Source: an uncultured Pelagibacteraceae bacterium
GTDB lineage: Bacteria > Pseudomonadota > Alphaproteobacteria > Pelagibacterales > Pelagibacteraceae
DNA length: 51,548 nt
Reading direction: 5' to 3'
Assembly (NCBI GenBank): GCA_902554795.1
Contig: CACDQB010000002.1
Location: forward strand, 1 to 51,548
The notes under the pieces were generated by a model. That model did not search any database, was not told where the DNA came from, and saw only the letters and a program-made list of their open reading frames with translations. This document shows positions 34,775 through 45,587 of the stretch, piece after piece (the first letter of the stretch is position 1; every line of letters starts with the position of its first letter). Both the position numbers and the translations under genes were made by a program.

Positions 34775-35130
34775 GCCAGATAAACGACTTATCGCTTTAA
34801 TTTATTTTAAAGAGGAAAGTCCGGGCTCTACAAGGACACAGTGCCAGGTAATACCTGGCGGGGGTAACCCTAGGGATAGTGCCACAGAAAATAAACCGCC
34901 ATAACATGGCAAGGGTGAAAAGGTGTGGTAAGAGCACACCGGTTCTATTGGTAACAATGAACGCTGGAAAACCCCACTGGGAGCAAGACTAAGTAGAGAT
35001 GACATTGTTGAAAAAACTAAAAGCCGTCCTTGGCTAGTCATCAGGGTTAGTTGCTTGAGCTTAAGAGTGATCTTAAGCCTAGACAAATGATAGGTTTAAA
35101 TGACAGAACCCGGCTTATAGTTTATCTGGC
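34775..35130 (+). ncRNA. rnpB: RNase P RNA (bacterial type)
   Basis: Universal core GAGGAAAGTCCGGGCTC and AGACAAATGATAGG...CAGAACCCGGCTTAT; terminal helix GCCAGATAAAC (34775-34785) pairs with GTTTATCTGGC (35120-35130). Confidence 0.95.
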
Positions 35131-35299
35131 ATAATTGTTCACAAGATAATTTTTTGGAATACACAAATGTTCTTATTTTGATTCAATATTGAGTCACTTA
35201 TGTTCTTTTTTTTCACTTTTTCATATAAAGCAAATTTTCAAAGAAATGTTAGTTTAAATACACTGTGGTATTCGAAAAACCTAAAATTATAAGCAAAAT

Positions 35300-35359
35300 T
35301 TGACTAAATTCAGAGTTTGACTATCATTTTAAATACCCATATATTCCCATATATTCCCA
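35300..35359 (+). promoter_or_regulatory. Candidate tandem sigma70 promoters and MraZ operator of the dcw cluster
   Basis: P1 TTGACT(35300-35305)-N16-TATCAT(35322-35327); P2 TTGACT(35317-35322)-N17-TATATT(35340-35345); CCCA at 35336, 35346, 35356 (reverse strand TGGGA-N5-TGGGA-N5-TGGGT). Confidence 0.65.
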
Positions 35360-35387
35360 ATTATGGAATTAATAAATTTAAAATTAT

Positions 35388-35855
35388 ATGTTTTTATCTA
35401 CTTACGAGAACAAATTGGACAAAAAGGGAAGAGTATCTGTGCCTGCTAGTTTTAGATCGCATTTGTCAAATTTAGGTTACAACGGCATTATTTGTTATCC
35501 ATCATTCAATAATTCTTCAATAGAAGCTTGTTCTCAAGATAGAATTGAAAAAATTTCTTCAGCAATAGACTCTTTAAATCCTTTTGAAGAAAAAAGAGAT
35601 TATTTTGCAACATCAATATTATCAGAAAGTACAAATTTACAGTTTGATAGCGAAGGTAGAATTTCACTTTCATCAAAATTATTAAAACATGCAAAAATTA
35701 AAAATAGCATGTTGTTTGTTGGTCAAGGTCAAACCTTTCAAATTTGGGAACCAACAGCATTTGAAAAATTTAAGACATCAGCAAGAAAAAAAGCAAATAT
35801 TAATCGTGCAAGTCTTAAATGGGAAAAACATTTAAACAACAACGAGGGGAAATAA
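35388..35855 (+). CDS. mraZ: Transcriptional regulator MraZ
   Basis: [24 protein letters not shown], second half [19 protein letters not shown]; start of dcw cluster. Confidence 0.95.
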   Translation: MFLSTYENKLDKKGRVSVPASFRSHLSNLGYNGIICYPSFNNSSIEACSQDRIEKISSAIDSLNPFEEKRDYFATSILSESTNLQFDSEGRISLSSKLLKHAKIKNSMLFVGQGQTFQIWEPTAFEKFKTSARKKANINRASLKWEKHLNNNEGK

Positions 35856-35856
35856 G

Positions 35857-37338
35857 ATGACAATTAACTTTAAAGCACCAGAAATTAAAGAGTTACAACC
35901 AAGACTATTAGTATTAGGAGTTGGTGGAGCAGGCGGAAATGCTATCAATGAAATGATTGAAAACAATATGCAAGGAGTGGAATTTATTGCAGTCAACACT
36001 GATGCTCAAGATTTAAAGTTAAGTAAAGCAAAAACAAGAATTCAAATTGGTTTAAATTTAACCAAAGGATTAGGAGCTGGTGCAAAACTTGATATTGGTC
36101 AAGCTGCAGCTGATGAATCTTTAAATGAAATTGTAAATACACTTCAAGGCGCAAACATGGTTTTTATTGCAGCCGGTATGGGTGGTGGAACGGGTACTGG
36201 TGCTGCTCATGTCATTGCTAGAGCTGCTAAAGAATTAAATATCTTAACTGTAGGTGTTGTGACTCTTCCATTTTTATATGAAGGCCCCTCTAGAATGAGA
36301 AGAGCGCAACAAGGTTTAGAAGAATTAAGAAAACACGTTGATACAATAATTGTTATTCCAAATCAAAACCTATTCAAAATAGCTAATGAACAAACCACAT
36401 TTGAAGAGTCTTTTAATCTTTCAAACAATGTTTTAAGACATGGTGTACAAAGTATTACAGATTTAATGGTCAGACCTGGTTTAATAAACTTAGATTTTGC
36501 TGATGTTGAAACTGTTATGGCAGCGATGGGCAAAGCTATGATGGGTACTGGTGAAGCTGAAGGAGAAGGTAGAGCTCTAAAAGCTGCGGAAATGGCAATT
36601 AGCAATCCATTAATAGATGATTATACTTTAAAAGGTGCAAAAGGATTACTAGTAAATATTACTGGTGGTAAAGACTTAAAACTTTTTGAAGTTGATGAGG
36701 CCGTAAATAAAGTAAGAGCAGAAGTTGATCCTGAAGCAGAATTAATTATTGGTGCAATCACTGATACAGAGTTAGATGGAAAAATGAGAGTTTCAATTGT
36801 TGCAACCTCATTAGATGGTCAGCAACCTGAATCAAAATCTGTTGTAAACATGGTTCATCGAATTCAAAATCGTAACCCTGGTTACACCGATTTTTCAAAT
36901 ATGGGATCCTCTCAATCATTCAATTTTTCAAATACAACAGCATCAAACCCCATTACACATGGTGCTAATGCTTTAAAGCTTGAAAATGAGATTATCCAAG
37001 AGCAACAAACTGAAAGTTCTCAAAATCAAATGATGAATGAAGAAGTTATTCAAAATACTAGTATGGAAAGCGAAAGTATAGTTGAAGATAATTCAGTTAA
37101 TGAAATGGAAAAATCTTTTGCTCAAGAGGCTTTTGAGACTAATCATGAAGAAACCCAAGTGAATAATGTTGATGAAGAGGTTTCTAACGATCTTAAAGAA
37201 TTCGGAGTTGATTCTGATGCGCCAGATTTATTCAGTTCAGAAATCGAAAATTCAAGTTCAGATGAACTTTTATCTTCTGACCATGAGGAAGAAGATGATC
37301 TTGAGATACCAGCATTCTTAAGAAGACAAAAAAATTAA
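35857..37338 (+). CDS. ftsZ: Cell division protein FtsZ
   Basis: [32 protein letters not shown] (tubulin signature), C-terminal peptide [11 protein letters not shown]. Confidence 0.97.
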   Translation: MTINFKAPEIKELQPRLLVLGVGGAGGNAINEMIENNMQGVEFIAVNTDAQDLKLSKAKTRIQIGLNLTKGLGAGAKLDIGQAAADESLNEIVNTLQGANMVFIAAGMGGGTGTGAAHVIARAAKELNILTVGVVTLPFLYEGPSRMRRAQQGLEELRKHVDTIIVIPNQNLFKIANEQTTFEESFNLSNNVLRHGVQSITDLMVRPGLINLDFADVETVMAAMGKAMMGTGEAEGEGRALKAAEMAISNPLIDDYTLKGAKGLLVNITGGKDLKLFEVDEAVNKVRAEVDPEAELIIGAITDTELDGKMRVSIVATSLDGQQPESKSVVNMVHRIQNRNPGYTDFSNMGSSQSFNFSNTTASNPITHGANALKLENEIIQEQQTESSQNQMMNEEVIQNTSMESESIVEDNSVNEMEKSFAQEAFETNHEETQVNNVDEEVSNDLKEFGVDSDAPDLFSSEIENSSSDELLSSDHEEEDDLEIPAFLRRQKN

Positions 37339-37380
37339 TGGTCTTCCAAGAAATAAATGGACGCCACCATAGTACCAAAA

Positions 37381-38367
37381 ATGCAAAAGCATTATCCGGT
37401 ACTGCTAAAAGAAATTATTAGCGTTATTTCCCCTCAACATGGTGGCACATTTATTGATTGTACCTTTGGTCAAGGTGGTTACTCTAAAAAAATTTTAGCT
37501 TTTAAAAATACGAATGTAATAGCTCTTGATAGAGACATAGAGAGTGAAAAAATTGCTAATCAATTAAAGCAAAACTTTGAAGATAGATTTATTTTTAAAA
37601 ATATTAAATTTAGTCAATTGAACAATTTAAAGCTTAAAAATGAAAACATAAGAGGAATAATTTTTGATCTTGGTTATTCTTATACTCAAATTAAAGACCC
37701 ACAAAAAGGGCTATCATTTGAAGCAGATGGCAAATTAAATATGCAGCTGGGTTTAAATAATTATTCAGCAGAAGATACAATTAATAAACTTGATGAAAAA
37801 GAATTAGAAAAGATTTTTAAATTTTTTGGAGATGAAAAAGAAGCAAAATACATTGCACGAAATATTATAAAAGAGAGGCTAAAAAATAAAATTGATACTA
37901 AATCTTTAGTTGAAATTATTGATAAATCAAAAAAAAGAAAAAATTTTAAAGTTCATAATGCAACCAAGGTTTTTCAGGCTCTTAGAATATTTGTAAATAA
38001 AGAGATAAGTGAATTAATTTTTGGACTTATTAATGCAACTAAAGTTTTAAAAAAAGGTGGTGTCTTAGGGGTAGTTACATTTCACTCTTTAGAGGATAAA
38101 ATAGTAAAATATTTTTTTAAAAGTCTTTCTGAAAACAAAAGTATTTCACGATACAGCCCTGTTGTAAAACAAGCAGAAACATTATTTAATTTAATTCAAA
38201 AAAAACCAATAACTCCTTCAGAAGAAGAGATAAGCGAAAATCCACCATCCAGATCTGCTAAATTTAGATATGCAATAAAAAAAACTGATTTTTATAATTT
38301 TGATACTGATATAGAGGAGCAATTCAGAAATTATATTGAAATTGAAAATTATGGAGACAAACTGTGA
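37381..38367 (+). CDS. rsmH: 16S rRNA (cytosine(1402)-N4)-methyltransferase
   Basis: [59 protein letters not shown]. Start 37381 (or 37357). Confidence 0.95.
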   Translation: MQKHYPVLLKEIISVISPQHGGTFIDCTFGQGGYSKKILAFKNTNVIALDRDIESEKIANQLKQNFEDRFIFKNIKFSQLNNLKLKNENIRGIIFDLGYSYTQIKDPQKGLSFEADGKLNMQLGLNNYSAEDTINKLDEKELEKIFKFFGDEKEAKYIARNIIKERLKNKIDTKSLVEIIDKSKKRKNFKVHNATKVFQALRIFVNKEISELIFGLINATKVLKKGGVLGVVTFHSLEDKIVKYFFKSLSENKSISRYSPVVKQAETLFNLIQKKPITPSEEEISENPPSRSAKFRYAIKKTDFYNFDTDIEEQFRNYIEIENYGDKL

Positions 38368-38669
38368 AAAGGTTTGCTTTAGCAGCAGTGATTTTTTTTT
38401 TAGTCTTATCAACTGCAATAATAAAAAATACGACTAAACAGATTGAAGATGAAATATTTACAACTAAAGAAAATATTAGAGTTTTAAAGTCTGAATTTGA
38501 AAATATATCCTTGGAGTATGATTATTTAAGTTCCGCAGAAAGATTACTTGAATATCAATCTCGGTATTTTGAGAATGATTTAATTCAAAAGAATATAAAC
38601 GACATAAAAATCTACAATATTTCAGATGATAAAAATAAAATTCAAAATTTTAAAATTATTAAAGAGTAA
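38364..38669 (+). CDS. ftsL: FtsL-like small bitopic cell division protein (GTG start)
   Basis: N-terminal TM then coiled coil; position between rsmH and ftsI. Confidence 0.7.
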   Translation: MKRFALAAVIFFLVLSTAIIKNTTKQIEDEIFTTKENIRVLKSEFENISLEYDYLSSAERLLEYQSRYFENDLIQKNINDIKIYNISDDKNKIQNFKIIKE

Positions 38670-40357
38670 TGGCCGATAAATCAAAATTAACCATAGAAGA
38701 CTACAAAAGTGATTTTATATTTAAAAAAAAAGAGAATGGATTAAATATTCAATTTAATCGTGTAGCTTTTATTTTCTTTGTTTTTTTTATTATCTATTTG
38801 ATTTACGCAATACACCTAGTTCATTTAGGTTCACGAAAGAGTAAATTTGAAAAAATAAATAATCTTCCTTCATTTAAAAATCATCTTTATCGAGCAGACA
38901 TCATGGATGTTAATGGAAATTATTTAGCTAAGACAGTTAAATCGATTGATATTGGTTTAAGAACCTCAGATATAATCAATGAAAAAAAATTACTTCTAAG
39001 TTTAAATATTATTTTTCCTGATAAAAATTTTAATGAAATTAAAAAAAAAATAAAAACTAAGAAATTTTTTTATTTAGAAAAGAAAATTTCAGAGGAAAAT
39101 TATGAAAAAATAATGAAACTAGGGGATAAATCTTTAGTCCCAGAAGAAAGAGTTTTAAGAATGTACCCGCAAAAAAATCTTTTTAGTCATGTTTTGGGTC
39201 AGATAGATGATGACAATAACGGTATTTCAGGATTGGAAAAATCATTGAATGAGGAACTTAGACAATCAAAAAAACCCATTAGACTTACTCTAAATAAGGA
39301 TATTCAGTTTTTAATAAGAAAAGAATTAATTAAATATCAGGAAATTTTTAAAAGCAAAGGTAGTGCAGCCATTTTAATGGATGTTAATAATGGGAATATT
39401 TTATCATTAGTTTCTTTGCCAGATTTCAATCCAAATGAAAGACAAAATATTACAGATGTAAATTATATTAACAGGGTTACTAAAGGGACATATGAACTCG
39501 GCTCTGTATTTAAAGCATTTACTTTTGCTAGCGCCTTAAATGAAAAGGTAATTAAACCAGAGACTGAATTTTTAGATTTACCCAAATCAATTAAATGTGA
39601 CAAATACAGAATAGGTGAGTACGACAATGAAATACCATCAGATTTAACTGCAGAGCAAATTTTTGTTAGATCTGGAAATATAGGATCAGTAAGAATAGCC
39701 CAAAAAATTGGCCCAAAAAAATTTAAATTATTTTTAGAAAAAGTTGGCGTGTTAAGTGATATCGATTTTGATATTGAAGAAGTTGCTCCTCAAAAAAATT
39801 ATGATTTTGGAAAATGTAGATTGGCTACAGCTTCTTTTGGACATGGAATAGCAACTACAATTCTTCAATTGGCAAAAGGTTATGCAGTTTTATCTAATGG
39901 TGGATATGAAATTAAGCCAACATTAATTTATAAAGAAAATAATTTTAATAAAAAAAATAAAAGAATATTAAACAGAGGTATTTCAGAACAAGTTGTTAGC
40001 GCTTTAAGAAAAATTGTAAATACTGAGGAAGGGACAGCTAAATTTGCAGATGTTCAAAATTATGAAGTTGGCGGAAAAACAGGGACTGCTGATCAACCTG
40101 AGGGAGGAGCATATTCTGAGGCAAAAATAAATACTTTTGCCTCTATTTTTCCTACATCAAATCCACAATTTGTTTTTGTTGTAATGCTAGATACTCCAAA
40201 AAAATCTAAAGATTATTATTATAAGTATAGACACCGAAAAGGAGGGTGGAAGGGCACACTTTATAATACTGCTGGCTGGACCTCAGTAGAGGTAGCTGGA
40301 AAAGTCATAGATAAAATCGGGCCTATTTTAGCCACAAAATATATAGAGGTTAATTAA
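38669..40357 (+). CDS. ftsI: Division-specific peptidoglycan transpeptidase (PBP3/FtsI)
   Basis: N-terminal TM; SVFK catalytic motif, SGN, KTGTAD. Confidence 0.94.
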   Translation: MADKSKLTIEDYKSDFIFKKKENGLNIQFNRVAFIFFVFFIIYLIYAIHLVHLGSRKSKFEKINNLPSFKNHLYRADIMDVNGNYLAKTVKSIDIGLRTSDIINEKKLLLSLNIIFPDKNFNEIKKKIKTKKFFYLEKKISEENYEKIMKLGDKSLVPEERVLRMYPQKNLFSHVLGQIDDDNNGISGLEKSLNEELRQSKKPIRLTLNKDIQFLIRKELIKYQEIFKSKGSAAILMDVNNGNILSLVSLPDFNPNERQNITDVNYINRVTKGTYELGSVFKAFTFASALNEKVIKPETEFLDLPKSIKCDKYRIGEYDNEIPSDLTAEQIFVRSGNIGSVRIAQKIGPKKFKLFLEKVGVLSDIDFDIEEVAPQKNYDFGKCRLATASFGHGIATTILQLAKGYAVLSNGGYEIKPTLIYKENNFNKKNKRILNRGISEQVVSALRKIVNTEEGTAKFADVQNYEVGGKTGTADQPEGGAYSEAKINTFASIFPTSNPQFVFVVMLDTPKKSKDYYYKYRHRKGGWKGTLYNTAGWTSVEVAGKVIDKIGPILATKYIEVN

Positions 40358-40359
40358 TT

Positions 40360-43203
40360 ATGCTTCTAGGAAACTACTTTAATAACATAAATAAAAATTA
40401 TAAAAATTTTTCTTTTTCAGGAATTTCATTTAATACGAAGAATATTAAAAAAAATAATATTTTTTTTGCAATCAAAGGAAATTCTATTGATGGTAATAAC
40501 TTTATTACTAGAGCAATTAAAAAAGGATCAAAAATTATTGTTACTGAAAGAAAAACAAATCAATTCCAAAATGGAATTTTGTATATTCATACAAAGAATG
40601 TAAGAAAACTATTAGCTGAAACTGCTTTTAAAATTTATAATAAAAAACCAAAAAATTTAATTGCAGTTACTGGTACTAACGGAAAATCATCGGTTGCAGA
40701 TTTTTATTATCAAATATTAAAATTAAATAATAAAAAAGGTGCTTCAATTGGTACATTAGGTGTTAAATCAAAAAGTATTAATTTAAATTTATCTAATACA
40801 ACAATAGATCCAATCAAATTGGCTAAAATATTAAGCAAGTTGAAAAATCAAAAAATAGAGAATGTAATTATGGAAGCCTCAAGCCATGGTTTAAAGCAAA
40901 ATAGATTAGATGGTTTAAAGTTTAATTCAGGTATATTTACTAATCTATCCCAGGATCATCTTGATTATCATAAAAATTTAAAAAACTATTTAAATGCAAA
41001 ACTATATTTATTTGAAAACCTAATCTCAAAAAGAGGAAATGTAATTACAGATCAATTAATACCTGAGTTTAAAAACATAAGAAAAATTGCAATTAATAAG
41101 AAATTAAAATTGCATACACTTAATGATGGGAAAAATAATCTGGAGCTTTTATCTCATAATTTTAAAGGAGAGGGTCAATTTATTAAAATTAAATTAAATA
41201 GCTCAATAAGGAATATAAATTTAAATTTAATTGGAAAAATACAATTAAAAAATGTTTTGATGGCAATAATTGCAGCAAAATATAGCGGTATTAGTATAAA
41301 TAAAATTTTAAATACAATTCCAAAATTAAAAACTGTTGAGGGAAGGTTTGAAAAAATTGGTAAAATTAAAAATCAATCAAAAGCAATTCTTGATTACGCT
41401 CATACGCCTGATGCTCTAAAAACTTGTCTTTTAAATCTTAGAGAACAATTTCCTAATAAAACAATCACAGTGTTATTCGGTTGTGGGGGAAATAGGGATC
41501 AAAATAAAAGATCAAAAATGGGGAAAGTAGCTAGTGATTTTGCAGATAGTATCATTCTTACAAATGATAATCCTAGATTTGAAAATCCTCAAAAAATAAG
41601 AAGAGATATAAAAAAGGGAATTAAAAAAAAGAGAATTATTGAAATATCTAATAGAGCAATAGCAATAACACAAGCCATTCATAATTTGAACTCAGGGGAT
41701 ATTTTGTTAGTTGCAGGGAAAGGCCATGAGAAAACACAAGATATTGGAAATAAGAAAATTTTCTTTTCAGACAGAAAGGTAATTCTCAATGCTATTAAGC
41801 ATAAAAATAATAATTTATCAGATAATTTAAAATTAAATGTTGTTAAAGAGGCAGCTAAAATTAAAAAATTATCTGCTTCTATATCTTTAAAAACAGCAAG
41901 AATTAATTCTAAAGAAGTTACTAAAAATGATATTTTTTTTGCTATTAAGGGAAAAAAAAATGACGGTAATAAATTTGTTTCACAATCATTCAAAAAAAAA
42001 GCATCATTAGCTGTAGTGAATAAAATTCAAAAAAAATTTAATATAAATCGACAGATTAAAGTAAAAAATACCCTGAATTTCTTAATAGGTATTTCAAAAA
42101 ATTTTAGAAAAAGTATTGATACAAATATTATAGCTATCACAGGCAGTTGTGGAAAAACTACACTTAAAGAATTGTTGGGTAATGTATTAAGTAAAATTTC
42201 AAAAGTAAGTATTTCTCCAAAATCTTATAACAATAAATTTGGGGTTCCTTTAAGTCTTTTTAATTTAAAACAAAATGATGAATTTGGAATTTTAGAAATT
42301 GGAATGGATAAAAAAGGAGAAATTGACTATTTATCTAAAATTATAAAACCAGATGTTGGTGTGATAACAAATATAAATTATGCACATGCTAAAAATTTTA
42401 AAAATATTAAACAAATTGCTTTGGCAAAATCTGAAATTATTAACAATATAAAGCCTAATGGTTATGTTGTATTAAATGCAGATGACAGTTTTTTTCAATT
42501 ACATAAAAAAATTGCCAAAAAAAAGAAAATTAAAGTAGTTTCTTTTGGTATTAAAAGTCAGAAATCAGACATTAAATTAAATAATATACAGCCCTTCGGA
42601 AAAAATTTTAGAATTAAAATTAGATTAAATAATAAAAAAAAGTATTTTGTATTATCTAACGATTTTCAAAACAATATATCCAACACACTTTCTGCTTTAG
42701 CAGTTATCAGTATTTATAAAAATATATTTAAACTTAATGAAAATATTTTTCTCAATTTTAAAATTCCTGAAGGAAGAGGAGATCATTCTTTAGTAAAAAT
42801 TGATAATAAAAAAATTAATTTAATTGATCAAAGTTATAATTCAAATCCTCTATCACTAAAATCAGCAATAAAAAATTTTGATAAAATAAGCTCAAAAAAA
42901 TCAAATAAATATCTACTAATTGGTGACATGTTAGAGCTCGGTAGACATTCTAAAAAACTTCATCAATCTATTGCTCCAATAATTAATCAAACTAAGATAG
43001 ACAAGGTATTTGTTAAAGGTAAAATGGCATCTATAATATTTGCGGGTATCTCAAAAGCCAAAAAAGGCAGGATTTTATTAACCAAATCTCAAATTATTGA
43101 ATTGATTAGAAAAGACTTAAAAAATAATGATTATTTAATGATTAAAGCCTCACTTGCGACAGGATTCAACGACATAGTAAAAGATCTGAAAGGATTCAAT
43201 TAA
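40360..43203 (+). CDS. murE-murF: Fused MurE (UDP-MurNAc-tripeptide synthetase) - MurF (UDP-MurNAc-pentapeptide synthetase)
   Basis: 947 aa; MurE half TGTNGKSSVADF, DNPR meso-DAP motif; MurF half from about 41.84 kb with TGSCGKTTLKELL, EIGMDKKGEIDYL, DQSYNSNPLSLKSAI. Confidence 0.94.
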   Translation: MLLGNYFNNINKNYKNFSFSGISFNTKNIKKNNIFFAIKGNSIDGNNFITRAIKKGSKIIVTERKTNQFQNGILYIHTKNVRKLLAETAFKIYNKKPKNLIAVTGTNGKSSVADFYYQILKLNNKKGASIGTLGVKSKSINLNLSNTTIDPIKLAKILSKLKNQKIENVIMEASSHGLKQNRLDGLKFNSGIFTNLSQDHLDYHKNLKNYLNAKLYLFENLISKRGNVITDQLIPEFKNIRKIAINKKLKLHTLNDGKNNLELLSHNFKGEGQFIKIKLNSSIRNINLNLIGKIQLKNVLMAIIAAKYSGISINKILNTIPKLKTVEGRFEKIGKIKNQSKAILDYAHTPDALKTCLLNLREQFPNKTITVLFGCGGNRDQNKRSKMGKVASDFADSIILTNDNPRFENPQKIRRDIKKGIKKKRIIEISNRAIAITQAIHNLNSGDILLVAGKGHEKTQDIGNKKIFFSDRKVILNAIKHKNNNLSDNLKLNVVKEAAKIKKLSASISLKTARINSKEVTKNDIFFAIKGKKNDGNKFVSQSFKKKASLAVVNKIQKKFNINRQIKVKNTLNFLIGISKNFRKSIDTNIIAITGSCGKTTLKELLGNVLSKISKVSISPKSYNNKFGVPLSLFNLKQNDEFGILEIGMDKKGEIDYLSKIIKPDVGVITNINYAHAKNFKNIKQIALAKSEIINNIKPNGYVVLNADDSFFQLHKKIAKKKKIKVVSFGIKSQKSDIKLNNIQPFGKNFRIKIRLNNKKKYFVLSNDFQNNISNTLSALAVISIYKNIFKLNENIFLNFKIPEGRGDHSLVKIDNKKINLIDQSYNSNPLSLKSAIKNFDKISSKKSNKYLLIGDMLELGRHSKKLHQSIAPIINQTKIDKVFVKGKMASIIFAGISKAKKGRILLTKSQIIELIRKDLKNNDYLMIKASLATGFNDIVKDLKGFN

Positions 43204-44289
43204 ATGCTTTATCAATTTTTATTAAATTTTGTTGATACTTTTAGTTTTTTAAATGTATTTAAATATTTAACATTTAGAACAGGTTTATCCTTTTTCACTT
43301 CATTAGTTATTGTACTGATTATCGGAGGTCCTTTTATTAAATTTTTTTCAAAACAAAAAATTTTAAATCCAATTCGGGACGATGGACCTGAAGATCATAT
43401 AGTTAAAAAAATTGGTACACCAACAATGGGAGGTTTGATAATTTTATTTGGCTTATTGGTATCAGTAATATTTTGGGCAGATTTATCAAATATTAATATT
43501 TTATTTTGTATTTATATAGCAATTACTTTTGGTTTATTGGGTGCATATGATGACTTTAAGAAGATTAAATATAGCAACTCATCAGGAATATCTTCTAAGT
43601 TTAAAATAACTTCACAAATAATGTTAGCAATTATTGGTGTAAGTTTTTTTGTTTATCTAAACGAATATCAAGATTTAAATAATTTATATTTTCCATTCTT
43701 TAAAAATTTAATCATAAACCTTGGATGGTTTTTTATACCATTCGCAATATTCGTAATTATCGGTTCGTCAAATGCTGTTAATCTTACGGATGGATTAGAT
43801 GGTCTAGCAACAGTGCCTGTAATATTAGTTGCAGCATGTTTTGCTTTTATAAGTTATGTTACTGGGAACGTCGTATTTTCAAATTATTTACAAATTCCCT
43901 ACATAGAAGGAACAGGTGAAGTATCAATTTTTTGCGGGGCAATTATTGGTTCTTGTTTAGGTTTCTTATGGTTTAATGCTCCACCTGCTAAAATTTTTAT
44001 GGGTGACACAGGCTCATTATCTCTTGGTGGATCTTTAGGTGCAGTAGGAATTATTACAAAGCATGAAATTGTATTAGCTATTACTGGTGGACTTTTTGTA
44101 CTAGAGGCAGTTTCAGTAATGGTTCAAGTAATTTCATTTAAACTTACTGGAAAAAGAATTTTTAGAATGGCGCCTATTCATCATCATTTTGAAAAAAAGG
44201 GATGGCCAGAGTCTACAGTTGTAATTAGGTTTTGGATTATCTCTATCATCCTGGCAATGATTGGTTTAGCTACCTTAAAATTAAGATAA
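43204..44289 (+). CDS. mraY: Phospho-N-acetylmuramoyl-pentapeptide transferase
   Basis: GTPTMGGLII, AYDDFKKI, NAVNLTDGLDGLA, MAPIHHHFEKKGWPES. Confidence 0.97.
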   Translation: MLYQFLLNFVDTFSFLNVFKYLTFRTGLSFFTSLVIVLIIGGPFIKFFSKQKILNPIRDDGPEDHIVKKIGTPTMGGLIILFGLLVSVIFWADLSNINILFCIYIAITFGLLGAYDDFKKIKYSNSSGISSKFKITSQIMLAIIGVSFFVYLNEYQDLNNLYFPFFKNLIINLGWFFIPFAIFVIIGSSNAVNLTDGLDGLATVPVILVAACFAFISYVTGNVVFSNYLQIPYIEGTGEVSIFCGAIIGSCLGFLWFNAPPAKIFMGDTGSLSLGGSLGAVGIITKHEIVLAITGGLFVLEAVSVMVQVISFKLTGKRIFRMAPIHHHFEKKGWPESTVVIRFWIISIILAMIGLATLKLR

Positions 44290-45587
44290 TGAAAATATTT
44301 AATAATATTTTTTTAAGAAAAAAAATATTAATTTATGGTTTAGGAAAGAGCGGTATTTCATCTTATAAGTTTTTAAAAAACAAGTCTGATGTATATTTGT
44401 TTGATGACAATCAAAAAATTAAATTAAAACTTAAAAAAAAAATAATTAAGTTCGAGCAAATTCAAAAAATAAATTTTGATAGAATTATTATTAGTCCCGG
44501 AATTGATATTTCAAATTGTAAATTATCGAATTTTTTAAAGAAAAATTCTAAAAAAATTCATACCGATCTTGATGTTTTGTTTTCATTTTATAAAAATGAA
44601 AGTATTACGATTACTGGAACTAACGGTAAATCTACAACTGCTAAAATTTTACATGATGCTTTAATTGATCAAAAAAGAGACTCAAGACTTATTGGGAATA
44701 TTGGTAATCCTGCATTATCAGAAAAAAATATTACAAAAAAAACAATCTTTGTAATAGAGGCTTCTTCTTATCAGCTAGATTACAGTAGCGTATTTAGATC
44801 AAAATATGCTGTAATTTTAAACATAACTGCAGACCACATTGAGAGACATAAAAGTTTAAAAAATTATGTAAATGCAAAATTTAAATTATTAAAATCTCAA
44901 ATAAGAGGATCTCTTGCATACGTAAAAAAAGAGGATGAACTAATAACTAAAAAATTAATTAAAAATAAATATAGTTCAAAAATCTACAGAGTACAGACTT
45001 CAAGTATAGATAAAAAGTTTAATAAAATTACTAATAAATATTTTTTATCTGATGGCAATAAAGAAAATTTATCATTTATATTAAAAATTGCTCCAAGATT
45101 AAAACTTAATTACAAAAAATTAATTCAAACCATTAATAAATTTAAAGGCCTAGATTTCAGACAACAAATTATATTTGATAAAAAAAATCTCACAATAATT
45201 AACGATTCTAAATCTACAAGCTTTGCTTCCTCGGAAAATATATTAAAAAATTTAAATGATGCATATTGGATCTTAGGAGGAATTCCAAAAAAAGGAGATA
45301 AATTTAAACTATCAAAAATAAAGTGTAAAAATATCAAAGCTTATATTTTTGGATCACATCATAGAAAATTTTTAAGAATTTTAAAAAATAGATTAAAAAT
45401 TAAAAATTTTAAAAACTTACAAGAAACTCTAAAAGTTATTTTTTCAGAAATTAATATTCAACAATCTAAAAAAAATATTATTTTTTTTAGTCCAGCTGGA
45501 GCTTCATTTGATAGTTTCAAAAATTTTGAAGATAGAGGTTATTATTTTAATCAGATAATTAAAAAGTATATAAATGCAAAGCGATAG
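44289..45587 (+). CDS. murD: UDP-N-acetylmuramoylalanine-D-glutamate ligase
   Basis: LIYGLGKSGISSYKFL, TGTNGKSTTAKIL, INDSKSTSFASSENIL. Start 44289 overlaps the mraY stop (TAATG); the 44232 start is unlikely. Confidence 0.94.
   Translation: MKIFNNIFLRKKILIYGLGKSGISSYKFLKNKSDVYLFDDNQKIKLKLKKKIIKFEQIQKINFDRIIISPGIDISNCKLSNFLKKNSKKIHTDLDVLFSFYKNESITITGTNGKSTTAKILHDALIDQKRDSRLIGNIGNPALSEKNITKKTIFVIEASSYQLDYSSVFRSKYAVILNITADHIERHKSLKNYVNAKFKLLKSQIRGSLAYVKKEDELITKKLIKNKYSSKIYRVQTSSIDKKFNKITNKYFLSDGNKENLSFILKIAPRLKLNYKKLIQTINKFKGLDFRQQIIFDKKNLTIINDSKSTSFASSENILKNLNDAYWILGGIPKKGDKFKLSKIKCKNIKAYIFGSHHRKFLRILKNRLKIKNFKNLQETLKVIFSEINIQQSKKNIIFFSPAGASFDSFKNFEDRGYYFNQIIKKYINAKR

Noticed and set aside
34802-35086. 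94-aa minus-strand ORF
   Set aside because: Lies entirely inside the RNase P RNA gene (antisense); no recognisable protein family.
41679-41993. 104-aa minus-strand ORF
   Set aside because: Antisense to the murE-murF fusion; no motif support.
44232-44288. Upstream start of the murD ORF inside mraY
   Set aside because: The extension is out-of-frame mraY sequence; the TAATG-coupled ATG at 44289 is the plausible start.
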